Shown here piece by piece: positions 8,198-17,152 of a stretch of 64,000 bases of DNA (position 1 is its first letter; each line of letters begins with the position of its first letter). The stretch is from the NCBI RefSeq assembly GCF_008369125.1, contig NZ_VOAY01000001.1, forward strand, positions 1-64,000, given 5' to 3'. The stretch is from Allopusillimonas sp008369125. GTDB taxonomy: Bacteria; Pseudomonadota; Gammaproteobacteria; Burkholderiales; Burkholderiaceae_B. Made by a program: the position numbers and the translations under genes. Under the pieces are notes generated by a model. The model was not told the DNA's origin, made no database searches, and saw only the letters and a list, made by a program, of their open reading frames with translations.

Positions 8198-9730
8198 TCA
8201 GGCTTTTTGCGCTGACTCAGGCACTTTCTCGCTCAACGACTCGTTCTTCAGAAGCAGCGTAAGAACAATCGACAGCAAGGCGATGGCAGCAGCAAGCATG
8301 TACACATTTTGAAATGACTGTTCGGCGATCTGCAACAGGCCGGTGCTGTCAATGTTGCTGTTGTCTGCGCCCGCATGAGTGATCAACGAGTTGATGATAT
8401 CGGCGCCGTTCAGCTTGTCGCCAAACGCGTTTGCGCCGGCGCGCAGCCAGCCCAGTAAAAAGGCCATCAACAGCGCAATACCCATTGCGGCGCCCAGCGA
8501 ACGGCAAAATGCGGATACCCCCGTCGCCACGCCTACATGGCGGAAAGGCACGGCGTTTTGTATGGCAACGGTTGATGTGGGTAGTTGCAGGCCTATGCCT
8601 AGACCAATAAAGGTCAAGCATAGTGCCGTGAAGAAGGTGGAGCTTGGCGATGAGAGGGCCAACAAAAAGGTCGCTACCGGTGCCATCAGTGCGCCCGTTA
8701 GTTGGATATGCTTGAACGTACCCCAGCGCGTCATGAGCCTGCCGCCGATTAAGGCGCCCAGAGGCACAGAAAGCGACAAAGGTATAAGACGCAGGGCGGC
8801 ACCGTCAGCCCCGACTGAGGTCAGCATTTGAAGCTCCAGTGGCACCAGCACAGTTAGCGCGACTAGCTGCACAAACGCGATAAACAGAATAAGGCAGGAA
8901 ATGGTAACTGTTCTGATGCGGAAAAGGCCCAGCGGGATAATAGGTTCGGCCGTGCGTCGTGCATGCCAGACAAAGGCAGACAGGCTGACAAGCGTGATGA
9001 CGATCAGCCATGTGTTGATATTATCGAACCACGGCGTACCCTGACCGGTGCGTGTGATCGCCAGCAGCATGGCGCTTAGCCCTGCCGTGAGCAAGCCGGC
9101 ACCCAGGTAATCAACCGCGCGTTTAACGTGGGGCACATGCAGTTTGGCCAAGGCGCGACGTGAAATCAGCAGCGCTACCAGGCCTATGGGCAAGTTGATC
9201 CAGAATACCCAGCGCCACGACAGATAGGTGGTTAATACCCCACCAAGAACGGGCCCGGAAACGCTGGCCACCGCAAACGCACCGCTTATATACGCCTGGT
9301 AACGACCCCGGTCGCGCGGGCTGACTACATCAGCAATCGTAGCCTGAGCCACTGATATCAAGCCGCCTCCGCCCAGGCCCTGCAGAATGCGGGCCCCAAC
9401 CAGAACTGGCATGGTGGGTGCCAGCGCGCAGGCTACAGAGGCCACCAGAAAAAGCACAATGGCGCTGGACAGTACGATACGTCGTCCATAAAGGTCGCCC
9501 AGTTTGCCGTAAATGGGCGTAGCAACTGCCATGGCGATCAAATAACCCGATACCACCCACGCCAGCAGGCTGATGCCATCCAGATCGGCAGCCATTTTGG
9601 GTAAGGCGACCGAAATAATTGTCTGATCCAGCGCACCCAGCAAAATCGCCAGCATTAAGCCAATGATGATGGAGCGGATGTCATCATGGTTTAGAGATTG
9701 AGGAGGGGAAGAAGAGGCTGCTGATGACAT
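8198..9730 (-). CDS. MFS multidrug exporter, DHA2 (EmrB/QacA) type, 14 TM segments
   Basis: A 510-residue major facilitator protein. The N-terminal half shows the DHA2 hallmarks: LGALDQTIISVALPKMAADL (TM1), GKLGDLYGRRIVL (motif A) and ARILQGLGGGGLISVAQA, followed by DRGRYQAYISGAFAVASVSG (motif C region) and a LSWRWVFWINLPIG segment typical of the 14-TM family. Drug or metabolite efflux by proton antiport across the inner membrane is expected; the substrate is unknown. No membrane-fusion (EmrA-type) partner is adjacent. It precedes a two-component system on the same strand, which may control it or be co-transcribed. Confidence 0.88.
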   Translation of the reverse strand: MSSAASSSPPQSLNHDDIRSIIIGLMLAILLGALDQTIISVALPKMAADLDGISLLAWVVSGYLIAMAVATPIYGKLGDLYGRRIVLSSAIVLFLVASVACALAPTMPVLVGARILQGLGGGGLISVAQATIADVVSPRDRGRYQAYISGAFAVASVSGPVLGGVLTTYLSWRWVFWINLPIGLVALLISRRALAKLHVPHVKRAVDYLGAGLLTAGLSAMLLAITRTGQGTPWFDNINTWLIVITLVSLSAFVWHARRTAEPIIPLGLFRIRTVTISCLILFIAFVQLVALTVLVPLELQMLTSVGADGAALRLIPLSLSVPLGALIGGRLMTRWGTFKHIQLTGALMAPVATFLLALSSPSSTFFTALCLTFIGLGIGLQLPTSTVAIQNAVPFRHVGVATGVSAFCRSLGAAMGIALLMAFLLGWLRAGANAFGDKLNGADIINSLITHAGADNSNIDSTGLLQIAEQSFQNVYMLAAAIALLSIVLTLLLKNESLSEKVPESAQKA

Positions 9731-9987
9731 GGGCTACAACGTGATTAATGTGGGCGAAGTTGATCAGTATATGCTGGCATGTTGCTTTGGAGGAGTAGGC
9801 CACCGCAGGCAGCCCGTGTAAGTGCCTTGAGAGCGGCTGGGTAAGGGGCGGCGTATGCGTCAGTGTGGGGGATCGACAACATGGTCGCAACCACTGATGC
9901 TAACTCTGATCGCCGGCGGTGGCGCTCCACGGGCATTGGGCATTCAGCACATGGTGCAAGCCGCCTGCAACTCGCCCTTGGCCTTAA

Positions 9988-11391
9988 TTAAAGCAGCTTG
10001 ATACGCTGGTTCTTGCCCTTTACTGTCAGCATGCCCAGGCGGCGAACCGTTGCGTGGGCGATTTTGCGGTCGAGCGCCACGTAGCTGACTTGTTCGGTAA
10101 CATTGATTTTGCCGATTTTGCTGGGATCAACGCCGCCTTCTCCGGTAAGCGCACCCAATAGGTCACCCGGGCGCAGCTTTGCTTTCTTGCCACCCAGTAC
10201 CAGCAGGGTTGCCATGGGGGCTTGCACAGCATGGTCACTTGTACGCTTTAGCGCACTAAGCTTGCTCCAACGCAGTGGCATGCCTTGGTATGCCTCAATT
10301 TTTTCGGCCACATGTTTTTCTTGCGGTGCACACAGGCTAAGGGCCAGACCGTTTTCGTTGACGCGGCCAGTGCGCCCTATGCGATGTACATGTACCTGTG
10401 GATCGCGGGCCAGTTCAACGTTGATGACGGCGCCCAGCAAGGGGATATCAAGCCCGCGCGCGGCGACATCGGTGGCAACCAGCACGTTACAGCTCTGGTT
10501 GGAAAACTGCATGAGCACGTCATCGCGGTCACGCTGGTCTTTGTCGCCGTGCAGGGCAAGCGCGCTAAAGCCTTGCGCCCGCAGGTAGTCGGTAAGCTGC
10601 GCGCACTGAGCCTTGGTATTGCAAAATGCCAGGGCCGACTCTGGCCGGTAGTGGCCAAGCAGTTGCGCGGTGGCCTGGTAGCGGTACTCGTCGTCAACTT
10701 CGAAAAAATGCTGTTCGATTTGTACTTCGGTGTGTTGCGTGTCGACTGTGACACGCACGGGGTCGTTAAGAAAACGGTCGGCATCGTCGCGAATGGTGGC
10801 AGGGTAGGTGGCCGAGAACAACAGGGTTTGGCGCTTTACGGGGCAGGCGTTAACAATGTCGACCACGTCGGGGAAAAAGCCCATGTCAACCATGCGGTCG
10901 GCTTCGTCCAGCACCAGGGTGTGTACGCCAGACAAGTCCAGGATTTGCCGGTCGAGCAGGTCAAGAATACGGCCTGGCGTGCCAACGATAATGTGGGCGC
11001 CATGTGCCAGCGATTCAATTTGAGGCCGGGCCGAGGCGCCACCCGTTAAGGTCAGTACTTTGACGTTGCCGTGGGCGCGAGCCAGACGGCGCAGCTCTAT
11101 GGCAACCTGTTCGGCAAGCTCGCGAGTAGGGCAAATAACCAGTGCTTGAATCGAAAACCTGGCGGGGTTCAGCCTGTGCAGTACCCCAAGCCCAAACGCA
11201 GCTGTTTTGCCACTGCCTGTTTTGGCCTGTGCAATGAGGTCGCGGCCCTCGAGAATGGCCGGCAGGCTTTCGGCCTGTATGGGTGTCATAGCCTCGTAAC
11301 CCATTTGCGTCAGGTTGGCGAGTTGAGCCGGAGATAACGGCAGGGTAGAAAATGCGGGCGAAGACACGGTACGGACCACCAAATTAGACAA
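9988..11391 (-). CDS. dbpA: ATP-dependent RNA helicase DbpA
   Basis: A 467-residue DEAD-box helicase acting late in 50S ribosome assembly. The Q motif (MGYEAMTPIQAESLPA), AKTGSGKT (I), PTRELA (Ia), DEAD (II), SAT (III), FCNTKAQC (IV), DVAARGLD (V) and HRIGRTGR (VI) are all intact. The last ~75 residues form the RNA-binding domain specific to DbpA (LLGALTGEGG, then KIGKINVTEQ), which recognises 23S rRNA hairpin 92. The length agrees with the E. coli protein. It stands alone, with a 257 bp gap to the exporter and the L36 gene on the same strand upstream. Confidence 0.93.
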   Translation of the reverse strand: MSNLVVRTVSSPAFSTLPLSPAQLANLTQMGYEAMTPIQAESLPAILEGRDLIAQAKTGSGKTAAFGLGVLHRLNPARFSIQALVICPTRELAEQVAIELRRLARAHGNVKVLTLTGGASARPQIESLAHGAHIIVGTPGRILDLLDRQILDLSGVHTLVLDEADRMVDMGFFPDVVDIVNACPVKRQTLLFSATYPATIRDDADRFLNDPVRVTVDTQHTEVQIEQHFFEVDDEYRYQATAQLLGHYRPESALAFCNTKAQCAQLTDYLRAQGFSALALHGDKDQRDRDDVLMQFSNQSCNVLVATDVAARGLDIPLLGAVINVELARDPQVHVHRIGRTGRVNENGLALSLCAPQEKHVAEKIEAYQGMPLRWSKLSALKRTSDHAVQAPMATLLVLGGKKAKLRPGDLLGALTGEGGVDPSKIGKINVTEQVSYVALDRKIAHATVRRLGMLTVKGKNQRIKLL

Positions 11392-11520
11392 TATGAAAGT
11401 CTAGCACTGCTTTGGTGGTAGCCGTGCCCGCGTAGGCCTTCTTTGTGTAATACATAGACATACGCGGTCTGTATTGTGGTTTCAGGCCACGTATGCGGGC
11501 CGGAGGTAAGTGAACGGGCT

Positions 11521-11667
11521 TTACGATTTTTTGTTACGCGCGCCGCCTTGGCGGGCTTTGAAGCGGGGGTTGGATTTGCATATAACATAAATGCGACCGC
11601 GCCGTTTTACAACTTGGCAGTCGCGGTGGCGTGTTTTGGCGTCTTTGAGGGAGGAGAGAACCTTCAT
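11521..11667 (-). CDS. rpmJ: 50S ribosomal protein L36, type B (zinc-independent paralogue)
   Basis: A 48-residue basic protein beginning MKVLSSLKDAKTRHRDCQVV and containing YVICKSNPRFKARQGG, a clear match to the B-type L36 (YkgO) of proteobacteria. The four zinc ligands of the A-type are not all present: only Cys17 and Cys30 remain. B-type L36 normally replaces the zinc-binding form when zinc is scarce and is repressed by Zur. A Zur-like palindrome lies upstream (11782-11796). The usual companion, B-type L31, is not adjacent. Translation has no clear Shine-Dalgarno site before the ATG at 11667. Confidence 0.9.
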   Translation of the reverse strand: MKVLSSLKDAKTRHRDCQVVKRRGRIYVICKSNPRFKARQGGARNKKS

Positions 11668-11741
11668 GGCGAGTATGTGTAAGAAGAAAAGGACGTTGCA
11701 AGGAGCTTGGGCGAAACTGAAAGAGAAACACTGCGGCTGGG

Positions 11742-11796
11742 GTTATAACTAAGCATGCTCGTTTTTTCAGCATCTACGTGATGTTATAACATAACA
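11742..11796 (-). promoter_or_regulatory. Putative Zur box and promoter of the L36B gene
   Basis: The sequence TGTTAT-AAC-ATAACA at 11782-11796 is a perfect inverted repeat that closely resembles the proteobacterial Zur consensus (ATGTTATA-N-TATAACAT). Reading towards the L36 gene, a plausible promoter follows: CTGAAA (11765-11770), 17 bp spacer, TATAAC (11742-11747). The box lies 11 bp upstream of that -35. It is also 47 bp before the divergent methyltransferase gene and could act on both. Confidence 0.55.
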
Positions 11797-11843
11797 ATTA
11801 CTAGCTGAGTCTGTTTTCTTAATCTATATGAACGGAGTTTTTA

Positions 11844-12479
11844 ATGATCATCGATGACAGTCTGCGTCAGATAAGCACACAGACGCTGGGCCACTATGGC
11901 GATAATGCAGAAAGTTTTCGTGCAGGCACGCTTGGTCATGATGTCAGCCAGAATATCGACGCGCTGTTGCGCCACATTACTGCTGCCGCCCCATATACCG
12001 TGCTTGATCTTGGTTGCGGGCCTGGGCGCGATCTGAAAACGTTCTCGTCTCTGGGGCACAAGGCCATTGGCCTGGATGGCTGCCCACGGTTTGTAGAGAT
12101 GGCGCGGGCTGATTCAGGCTGTGAGGTCTGGCATCAAAACTTGTTTACGCTTGATCTGCCCGCCGGCTATTTTGATGGCGTGTTTGCCAACGCCGTGCTA
12201 TTTCATGTGCCGGCACAGGTGTTACCGCGTGTGCTGCTTGAGCTGCACGCCACCCTCAAGCCAGAGGGCGTTTTGTTCTGTTCCAACCCGCGTGGTCAAA
12301 ATCAGGAAGGCTGGAACGGTGACCGTTATGGTGCGTACCATGATTGGCCCAGATGGAGCGCATTATTGATAGAGGCCGGGTTCCAGCCTATTGAGCACTA
12401 CTATCGCCCGCCAGGGTTACCAAGAGACCAGCAGCCCTGGCTGGCCAGCGTTTGGCGGCGCCCGGCGCAAGCGCTTTAA
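11844..12479 (+). CDS. Class I SAM-dependent methyltransferase
   Basis: A 211-residue methyltransferase with motif I VLDLGCGPGRDL at about residues 52-63, motif II-like AIGLDGCPRFVEMA and a post-motif FDGVFANAVLFHVP. The fold is that of ubiE/biotin-type small-molecule methyltransferases; the substrate is unknown. CGGAG precedes the ATG. It is divergent from the L36B gene and shares an intergenic region containing a Zur-like palindrome, so zinc-responsive expression is conceivable. It ends 66 bp from the convergent CDF gene. Confidence 0.82.
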   Translation: MIIDDSLRQISTQTLGHYGDNAESFRAGTLGHDVSQNIDALLRHITAAAPYTVLDLGCGPGRDLKTFSSLGHKAIGLDGCPRFVEMARADSGCEVWHQNLFTLDLPAGYFDGVFANAVLFHVPAQVLPRVLLELHATLKPEGVLFCSNPRGQNQEGWNGDRYGAYHDWPRWSALLIEAGFQPIEHYYRPPGLPRDQQPWLASVWRRPAQAL

Positions 12480-12545
12480 ACGTTAACGCCTCTTGGTTTG
12501 CAACCGTCTACGGTTTACACAGAGCCTGTATACATGCCACTGTGT

Positions 12546-13469
12546 TCACTCCGGCGACTCTGCCTTCGCCGGATCGGTGGTACAGGGGGGCTTGACGGGG
12601 TCAAAGTGCGTCATTACATCCAGCACATGTTCGTGCGCCATAACACGCTCACGGGCGCGCACCGCAATAGCATGGCCTTGGGCAATGGTTAGCTGCCCAT
12701 CCATTTCAAGGTCTACTTCAACCAGAATCATATCGCCGCTACGACGGGTTTTCAGGTCATGAATACCCTGTACGCCGGGCGTGCCTACCAACTGCTCATG
12801 GATACGTTCGACGGTTTCCTGGTCGACGGAGCCGTCCACCAGATCATGAAACGACGCGTAGGTAAACTTCCACCCCATGCGGGCAACCATGAGCCCGACA
12901 ATAAGGGCGGCGAGCGGGTCGGCCAGGTGCAGGCCTGCCAGGTTGGCCACAATGCCCACTGCGACGACCAAGGAAGAGGCGGCATCTGAGCGGGCATGCC
13001 AGGCGTTGGCGGCCAGCATTGATGAGCGAACGCGCTTTGCTACACGCAACATGTAGCGAAACAACCCCTCTTTGGCGACCAGCGCGACCAGCGCGACAGC
13101 CAGGGCAATACCATGCACTTCGGGTATGGCCTCGGGGTTTTGCAGTTTGGTTAAGCTGTTCCAGAGCAGACCAATGCCCACGGCCAGCAAAATTAAGCCA
13201 ATAGACAGTGAGGCAGCGGTTTCAAAACGCAAATGCCCGTGGGGGTGATCGGCGTCAGGCGCTTTCTGGCTGTGCTTGTTGGCGACCAGCACCACGCCGT
13301 CAGAGACCAAGTCAGAGAACGAGTGCAGGGCATCGGCGATAAGCGCCTGAGAGTGCGCAAATATGCCGATGAGAAGCTGCAACACCGATAAAACGATGTT
13401 GACGGCGACGCTGACCAGGGTGCTTACACGCCCTGCAGCCTGGCGATCCAGACTGTTGTGCGCATTCAT
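12546..13469 (-). CDS. Cation diffusion facilitator (CDF) family metal exporter, zinc-type site
   Basis: A 307-residue inner-membrane antiporter with six hydrophobic helices and a cytoplasmic C-terminal domain. The metal-site motifs are HSFSD in TM2 (HxxxD) and HARSD in TM5 (HxxxD), the arrangement of zinc-type CDFs rather than the FieF DxxxD type. A His-rich loop segment (DADHPHGHLRFET) follows TM2. ATG 13469 is chosen over an upstream start because of the AGAGGCAGG site and the metG stop 20 bp before it. It lies directly downstream of metG on the same strand and is probably co-transcribed. Zn(II) export is the likeliest role. Confidence 0.85.
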   Translation of the reverse strand: MNAHNSLDRQAAGRVSTLVSVAVNIVLSVLQLLIGIFAHSQALIADALHSFSDLVSDGVVLVANKHSQKAPDADHPHGHLRFETAASLSIGLILLAVGIGLLWNSLTKLQNPEAIPEVHGIALAVALVALVAKEGLFRYMLRVAKRVRSSMLAANAWHARSDAASSLVVAVGIVANLAGLHLADPLAALIVGLMVARMGWKFTYASFHDLVDGSVDQETVERIHEQLVGTPGVQGIHDLKTRRSGDMILVEVDLEMDGQLTIAQGHAIAVRARERVMAHEHVLDVMTHFDPVKPPCTTDPAKAESPE

Positions 13470-13489
13470 AAATGACACCTGCCTCTTAG

Positions 13490-15568
13490 TTAATTGATGC
13501 GCATACCGGGTTGCGCACCAGGCCATGGCTCAAGTACATAAATACCTGCATCGGTCTTGTCATCGGCATGGCTGGCGGCCAGTACCATGCCCTCAGAAAC
13601 GCCAAACCGCATCTTGCGCGGTGCCAAGTTGGCCACCAGTACGGTCAGCTTGCCGGCCAGATCAGCCGGTGCATACGAAGACTTAATGCCCGAGAAAACC
13701 TGGCGATGGCGGCCTTCGCCCACATCAAGTGTGAGTTTTAGCAGTTTGGTGGAGCCTTCAACTTCTTCACATTGCACAATACGCGCGATGCGTAGGTCGA
13801 CCTTGCCAAAATCTTTGATGTCTATGGTGTCGGCAATGGGCTCACCACCCGGCACAATGGCAGGCGTTGCGTCGGCGGGTGGCTCAAACAGGTCATCAAG
13901 CAGCTTGGGCTCTACACGCGTCATAAGGTGCTTGAATGCGTCAATATGTGTGGGCAGAACGCTTGCGTCAGCCCACAGAAAGCTGCGCGGCCCACCAAAC
14001 AGCTCTTTGGCTACGCGCTCGGTAAGAACGGGAAGCACTGGCGTTAGCATGACTGAAAGTGCTTTGAAGCCTGCCAGGGCGCGCGAACACACGTTTTGCA
14101 GCGCGGCCTTTTGCTCATCGCTGGCGGTAGCGATGCCTTTGGCCATTACCCACGGCTGAGCGGCATCAAACGCCTGGTTAATCTGGTCAGCCAAGGCCAT
14201 GATGCGGCGTACGGCTTTGCCGTACTCGCGGCTTTCAAGCTCTTCGCGAACGTTGTCGGCCACTTGCTGGCACTCGTTTTGCAGGGCCTGCACGTCGCCT
14301 GTATAGGCCAGCTTGCCATCGAAATGGCGGCTGATGAAGCTTGCAGCGCGGCTGGCAATATTTACGTACTTGCCAATAAGGTCGCTGTTGACGCGGGCGA
14401 TGAAGTCATCGGGGTTGAAATCGATGTCTTCGACATGCGAATTGAGCTTGGCAGCGATGTAATAGCGCATCCATTCGGCGTTCATGCCGATTTCCAGGTA
14501 GCGCAGGGGCGAAATACCCGTGCCACGGCTTTTGGACATTTTTTCGCCGCTGACAGTAATGAAACCGTGAACATGCAGGCCGTCAGGCGTTTTACGACCC
14601 GAAAACTTAAGCATGGCAGGCCAGAACAAGGCGTGGAAATAGACAATGTCTTTGCCGATGAAATGGTATTGCTCGGTGTTGCCGTTGGGGTCGAGCAAGG
14701 CGTCATAGTCAATGCCTTGCAGGGCGCAATACGCTTTGAGCGATGCCAGGTAGCCTACGGGCGCGTCAAGCCAGACATAAAAATACTTGCCGGGCGCATC
14801 AGGAATGGGAATACCAAAATATGGCTCGTCACGAGAGATATCCCAGTCGGCCAGGTTGGCTTCGCTGTCTGCATCGCCGGTGCCCAGCCACTCGCGGGTT
14901 TTGGCCAGCACTTCGGGCTGCAGGTGTTTGCGGCCTTGTGCGTTGCTGCCGGTAGTCCATTGTTGCAAGAATTCAACACAGCGCGGGTCGGACAGCCTGA
15001 AGAAAAAGTGCTCAGATGTTTTCAGTATGGGGCGGGCGTTGGTGAGCGTGGAGTAAGGCTCTATGAGTTCGGTGGGCGTGTACACGGCGCCACACGACTC
15101 ACATGAATCACCGTACTGGTCTTTGGCATGGCAGCGCGGACACTCGCCCTTAATGTAACGGTCAGGCAGAAACATGCCTTTTACCGGGTCGAAAAACTGC
15201 TCAATTTCGCGGGTTTCGATCAGGTCTGTCGCTTTGAGGGCACGGTAAATGTCTTGCGACAACGTCACGTTTTCGGGGGTGTCGGTCGAGTGCCAGTGAT
15301 CGAACTTAATGTGAAAACCGTTCAGATACTGTGGGCGCTCGCTGGCGTAGCGCTTGACCAGTTCTTGCGGGGTAATGTTTTCGGCTTCCGCCTTGAGCAT
15401 GATGGGCGCACCGTGCACGTCATCAGCGCCTACGAAATGTACCGTATGGCCTGCCATTCGCATCGCACGCACCCAGATGTCGGCCTGGATATATTCCATG
15501 ATATGGCCGATATGAAAGGAACCGTTGGCGTAGGGCAGGGCAGTGGTTACAAAAATCGTACGCGACAT
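13490..15568 (-). CDS. metG: Methionyl-tRNA synthetase
   Basis: A 692-residue class I synthetase that charges tRNA-Met. The HIGH signature (YANGSFHIGHIMEY, residues 13-26), the zinc-binding knuckles (CPRCHAKDQYGDSCESCG, about 144-161), KMSKSRGTGI in the second half of the catalytic domain, an anticodon-binding helical domain and the C-terminal EMAP-II/OB-fold tRNA-binding domain (IKDFGKVDLRIARI) are all present, giving the full E. coli-type MetG length. A CDF exporter gene follows 20 bp downstream. It is divergent, across about 730 bp including one small gene, from mrp, as in many Burkholderiales. Confidence 0.96.
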   Translation of the reverse strand: MSRTIFVTTALPYANGSFHIGHIMEYIQADIWVRAMRMAGHTVHFVGADDVHGAPIMLKAEAENITPQELVKRYASERPQYLNGFHIKFDHWHSTDTPENVTLSQDIYRALKATDLIETREIEQFFDPVKGMFLPDRYIKGECPRCHAKDQYGDSCESCGAVYTPTELIEPYSTLTNARPILKTSEHFFFRLSDPRCVEFLQQWTTGSNAQGRKHLQPEVLAKTREWLGTGDADSEANLADWDISRDEPYFGIPIPDAPGKYFYVWLDAPVGYLASLKAYCALQGIDYDALLDPNGNTEQYHFIGKDIVYFHALFWPAMLKFSGRKTPDGLHVHGFITVSGEKMSKSRGTGISPLRYLEIGMNAEWMRYYIAAKLNSHVEDIDFNPDDFIARVNSDLIGKYVNIASRAASFISRHFDGKLAYTGDVQALQNECQQVADNVREELESREYGKAVRRIMALADQINQAFDAAQPWVMAKGIATASDEQKAALQNVCSRALAGFKALSVMLTPVLPVLTERVAKELFGGPRSFLWADASVLPTHIDAFKHLMTRVEPKLLDDLFEPPADATPAIVPGGEPIADTIDIKDFGKVDLRIARIVQCEEVEGSTKLLKLTLDVGEGRHRQVFSGIKSSYAPADLAGKLTVLVANLAPRKMRFGVSEGMVLAASHADDKTDAGIYVLEPWPGAQPGMRIN

Positions 15569-15690
15569 GTTTGTGATTTCAGCTTTTTGAGGGTGAAGAG
15601 AGGGTAAAGCTGGATTTTAGGGCTTTCCCTCAGATTGTGCTTGGGCGCGCCATGAAACCGGACGCGTTCGTATTGCTTTCATATACAACT

Positions 15691-15736
15691 TTGCCTCGGC
15701 CACGTGCGCAACGGTGTGCGCTCGTGGCCGAGGCAA
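15691..15736. repeat. 13-bp perfect inverted repeat with 20-nt loop (hairpin)
   Basis: TTGCCTCGGCCAC at 15691-15703 is the exact reverse complement of GTGGCCGAGGCAA at 15724-15736. The element lies between metG (reading away) and the end of a small membrane protein gene, both on the minus strand. No T-tract follows in either direction. It could terminate transcription coming from the small gene, or be a REP-like element; no second copy was noticed in the window. Confidence 0.6.
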
Positions 15737-15811
15737 GGTCAGGAAATGTGAATTTTGGCGGTTGGGTCTTGTGGCCCGCTCCGCTAGGCGGGACGCCGTA
15801 CTGGTTTTGCG

Positions 15812-16066
15812 CTAAGGTATTTCGCGCATTTCGATGTCAGTGACATCTTTGGTCGGGAATATGGGTTTGCGCGCGGCTGGCGCAGCCTGGCGCCGTTGCT
15901 CCCAGTAAGCACGGGCACCGAAAGGGCGGCCCTTAACGCGGGCGACGATATACAGGATGCCCACTGCAATAGCGGTGGATATCATGAATATAAATGCCAT
16001 CGCCATTCCGAATAGGGCGAGTGCAAAAAACAAGATGCCGCGGATAATTTGGTTAAATGTATTCAT
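15812..16066 (-). CDS. Small membrane protein of unknown function
   Basis: An 84-residue protein starting MNTFNQIIRG with one long hydrophobic segment or hairpin (about residues 8-42: ILFFALALFGMAMAFIFMIS and onward) and a basic, Pro/Ala-rich cytoplasmic tail (WEQRRQAAPAARKP). I do not recognise the family. The start is uncertain: an in-frame ATG at 16084 would add six residues, and neither start has a strong ribosome site. It is divergent from mrp and downstream of nothing on its strand. Membrane topology and base composition support a real gene. Confidence 0.6.
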   Translation of the reverse strand: MNTFNQIIRGILFFALALFGMAMAFIFMISTAIAVGILYIVARVKGRPFGARAYWEQRRQAAPAARKPIFPTKDVTDIEMREIP

Positions 16067-16296
16067 CGTATTTATGTTGACCATGATTGTGGAAAAAGAT
16101 TCCTTCAATCCGTAATTCTTGACCTCTCAGTGTATTCTTCAGGGCGGGGTCTGTCGAACTCAGGGTAAATTCGTGGTTTCTTCCACTGTACATCCCGGCT
16201 TCTAGTTCTACAACAGCCAGTGACCACTACAGAAACGTACTGAAACGATTTTGGCGCCCAAGTGGCGTTACGCTTGTTTATTGATTTGGAGCAGTT

Positions 16297-17148
16297 ATGC
16301 AGATTATCAGCCACGCGGTGCAACCCGGCCTCAGACCCATGCCTAATGTGCGCAATATTATTGCCATTGCCTCGGGCAAGGGTGGTGTGGGCAAAAGCAC
16401 AACCGCCGTCAACATCGCTCTGGCGCTGGCGCGCTCGGGTGCGCGCGTCGGGCTGCTGGATGCCGACATATACGGCCCCAGCGTACCCATGATGTTGGGC
16501 CTGTCTGGCAAACCCAAGAGTGTGGACGGCAAATTCATGGAACCGCTTGTTGGCCATGGCTTGCAGGCAAACTCCATTGGCTTTCTGATCGACCAGGACG
16601 CCCCTGCCATCTGGCGCGGCCCTATGGTCACGCAAGCGCTGACGCAGTTGCTTACGCAGACCAACTGGCATGATCTTGATTATCTGATTATTGACATGCC
16701 CCCAGGAACAGGTGATATTGCACTGACCATGGCACAAAAAGTGCCACTAACCGGCGCTGTCATTGTGACTACCCCGCAAGATCTGGCGCTGGCCGATGCC
16801 CGCAAGGGGTTGCGCATGTTCCAAAAGGTTAACGTGCCGGTTCTGGGCGTGGTCGAAAACATGTCTACGCATATATGTACGCAATGCGGGCATGTCGAAG
16901 CCATATTTGGCGAGCACGGTGGGCGTAACATGGCAGCCGAATTTAACCTACCCTGGTTGGGAGCATTGCCGCTGCAAATGCGCATTCGCGAGCAGACCGA
17001 CTCAGGCACACCCAGTGTAGTGGCCGAACCTGAAGGTGAAGCCGCCCGTGCCTATGTTGAAATTGCACAAAAGCTGGCTGCCAATGTAGCGGCATTGCCG
17101 CCCGATACGGCATCCAGTGGGCCCACCGTCATATCACGGAAGACCTGA
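16297..17148 (+). CDS. mrp: Mrp/ApbC iron-sulfur cluster carrier P-loop ATPase
   Basis: A 283-residue ParA/MinD-type ATPase that carries and transfers Fe-S clusters. The deviant Walker A SGKGGVGKSTTAVNIAL (about residues 26-42), LLDADIYGPSVPMMLG, the MPPGTGDIALT switch and the cluster-binding CxxC in HICTQCGH (about 195) are present. The N-terminal MIP18/DUF59 domain found in many Mrp proteins is absent, so this is the short form. ATG 16297 follows TTGGAGC. tamA starts four bases after its stop, and the tamA-tamB-dcd genes follow on the same strand. Confidence 0.92.
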   Translation: MQIISHAVQPGLRPMPNVRNIIAIASGKGGVGKSTTAVNIALALARSGARVGLLDADIYGPSVPMMLGLSGKPKSVDGKFMEPLVGHGLQANSIGFLIDQDAPAIWRGPMVTQALTQLLTQTNWHDLDYLIIDMPPGTGDIALTMAQKVPLTGAVIVTTPQDLALADARKGLRMFQKVNVPVLGVVENMSTHICTQCGHVEAIFGEHGGRNMAAEFNLPWLGALPLQMRIREQTDSGTPSVVAEPEGEAARAYVEIAQKLAANVAALPPDTASSGPTVISRKT

Positions 17149-17152
17149 TTGC

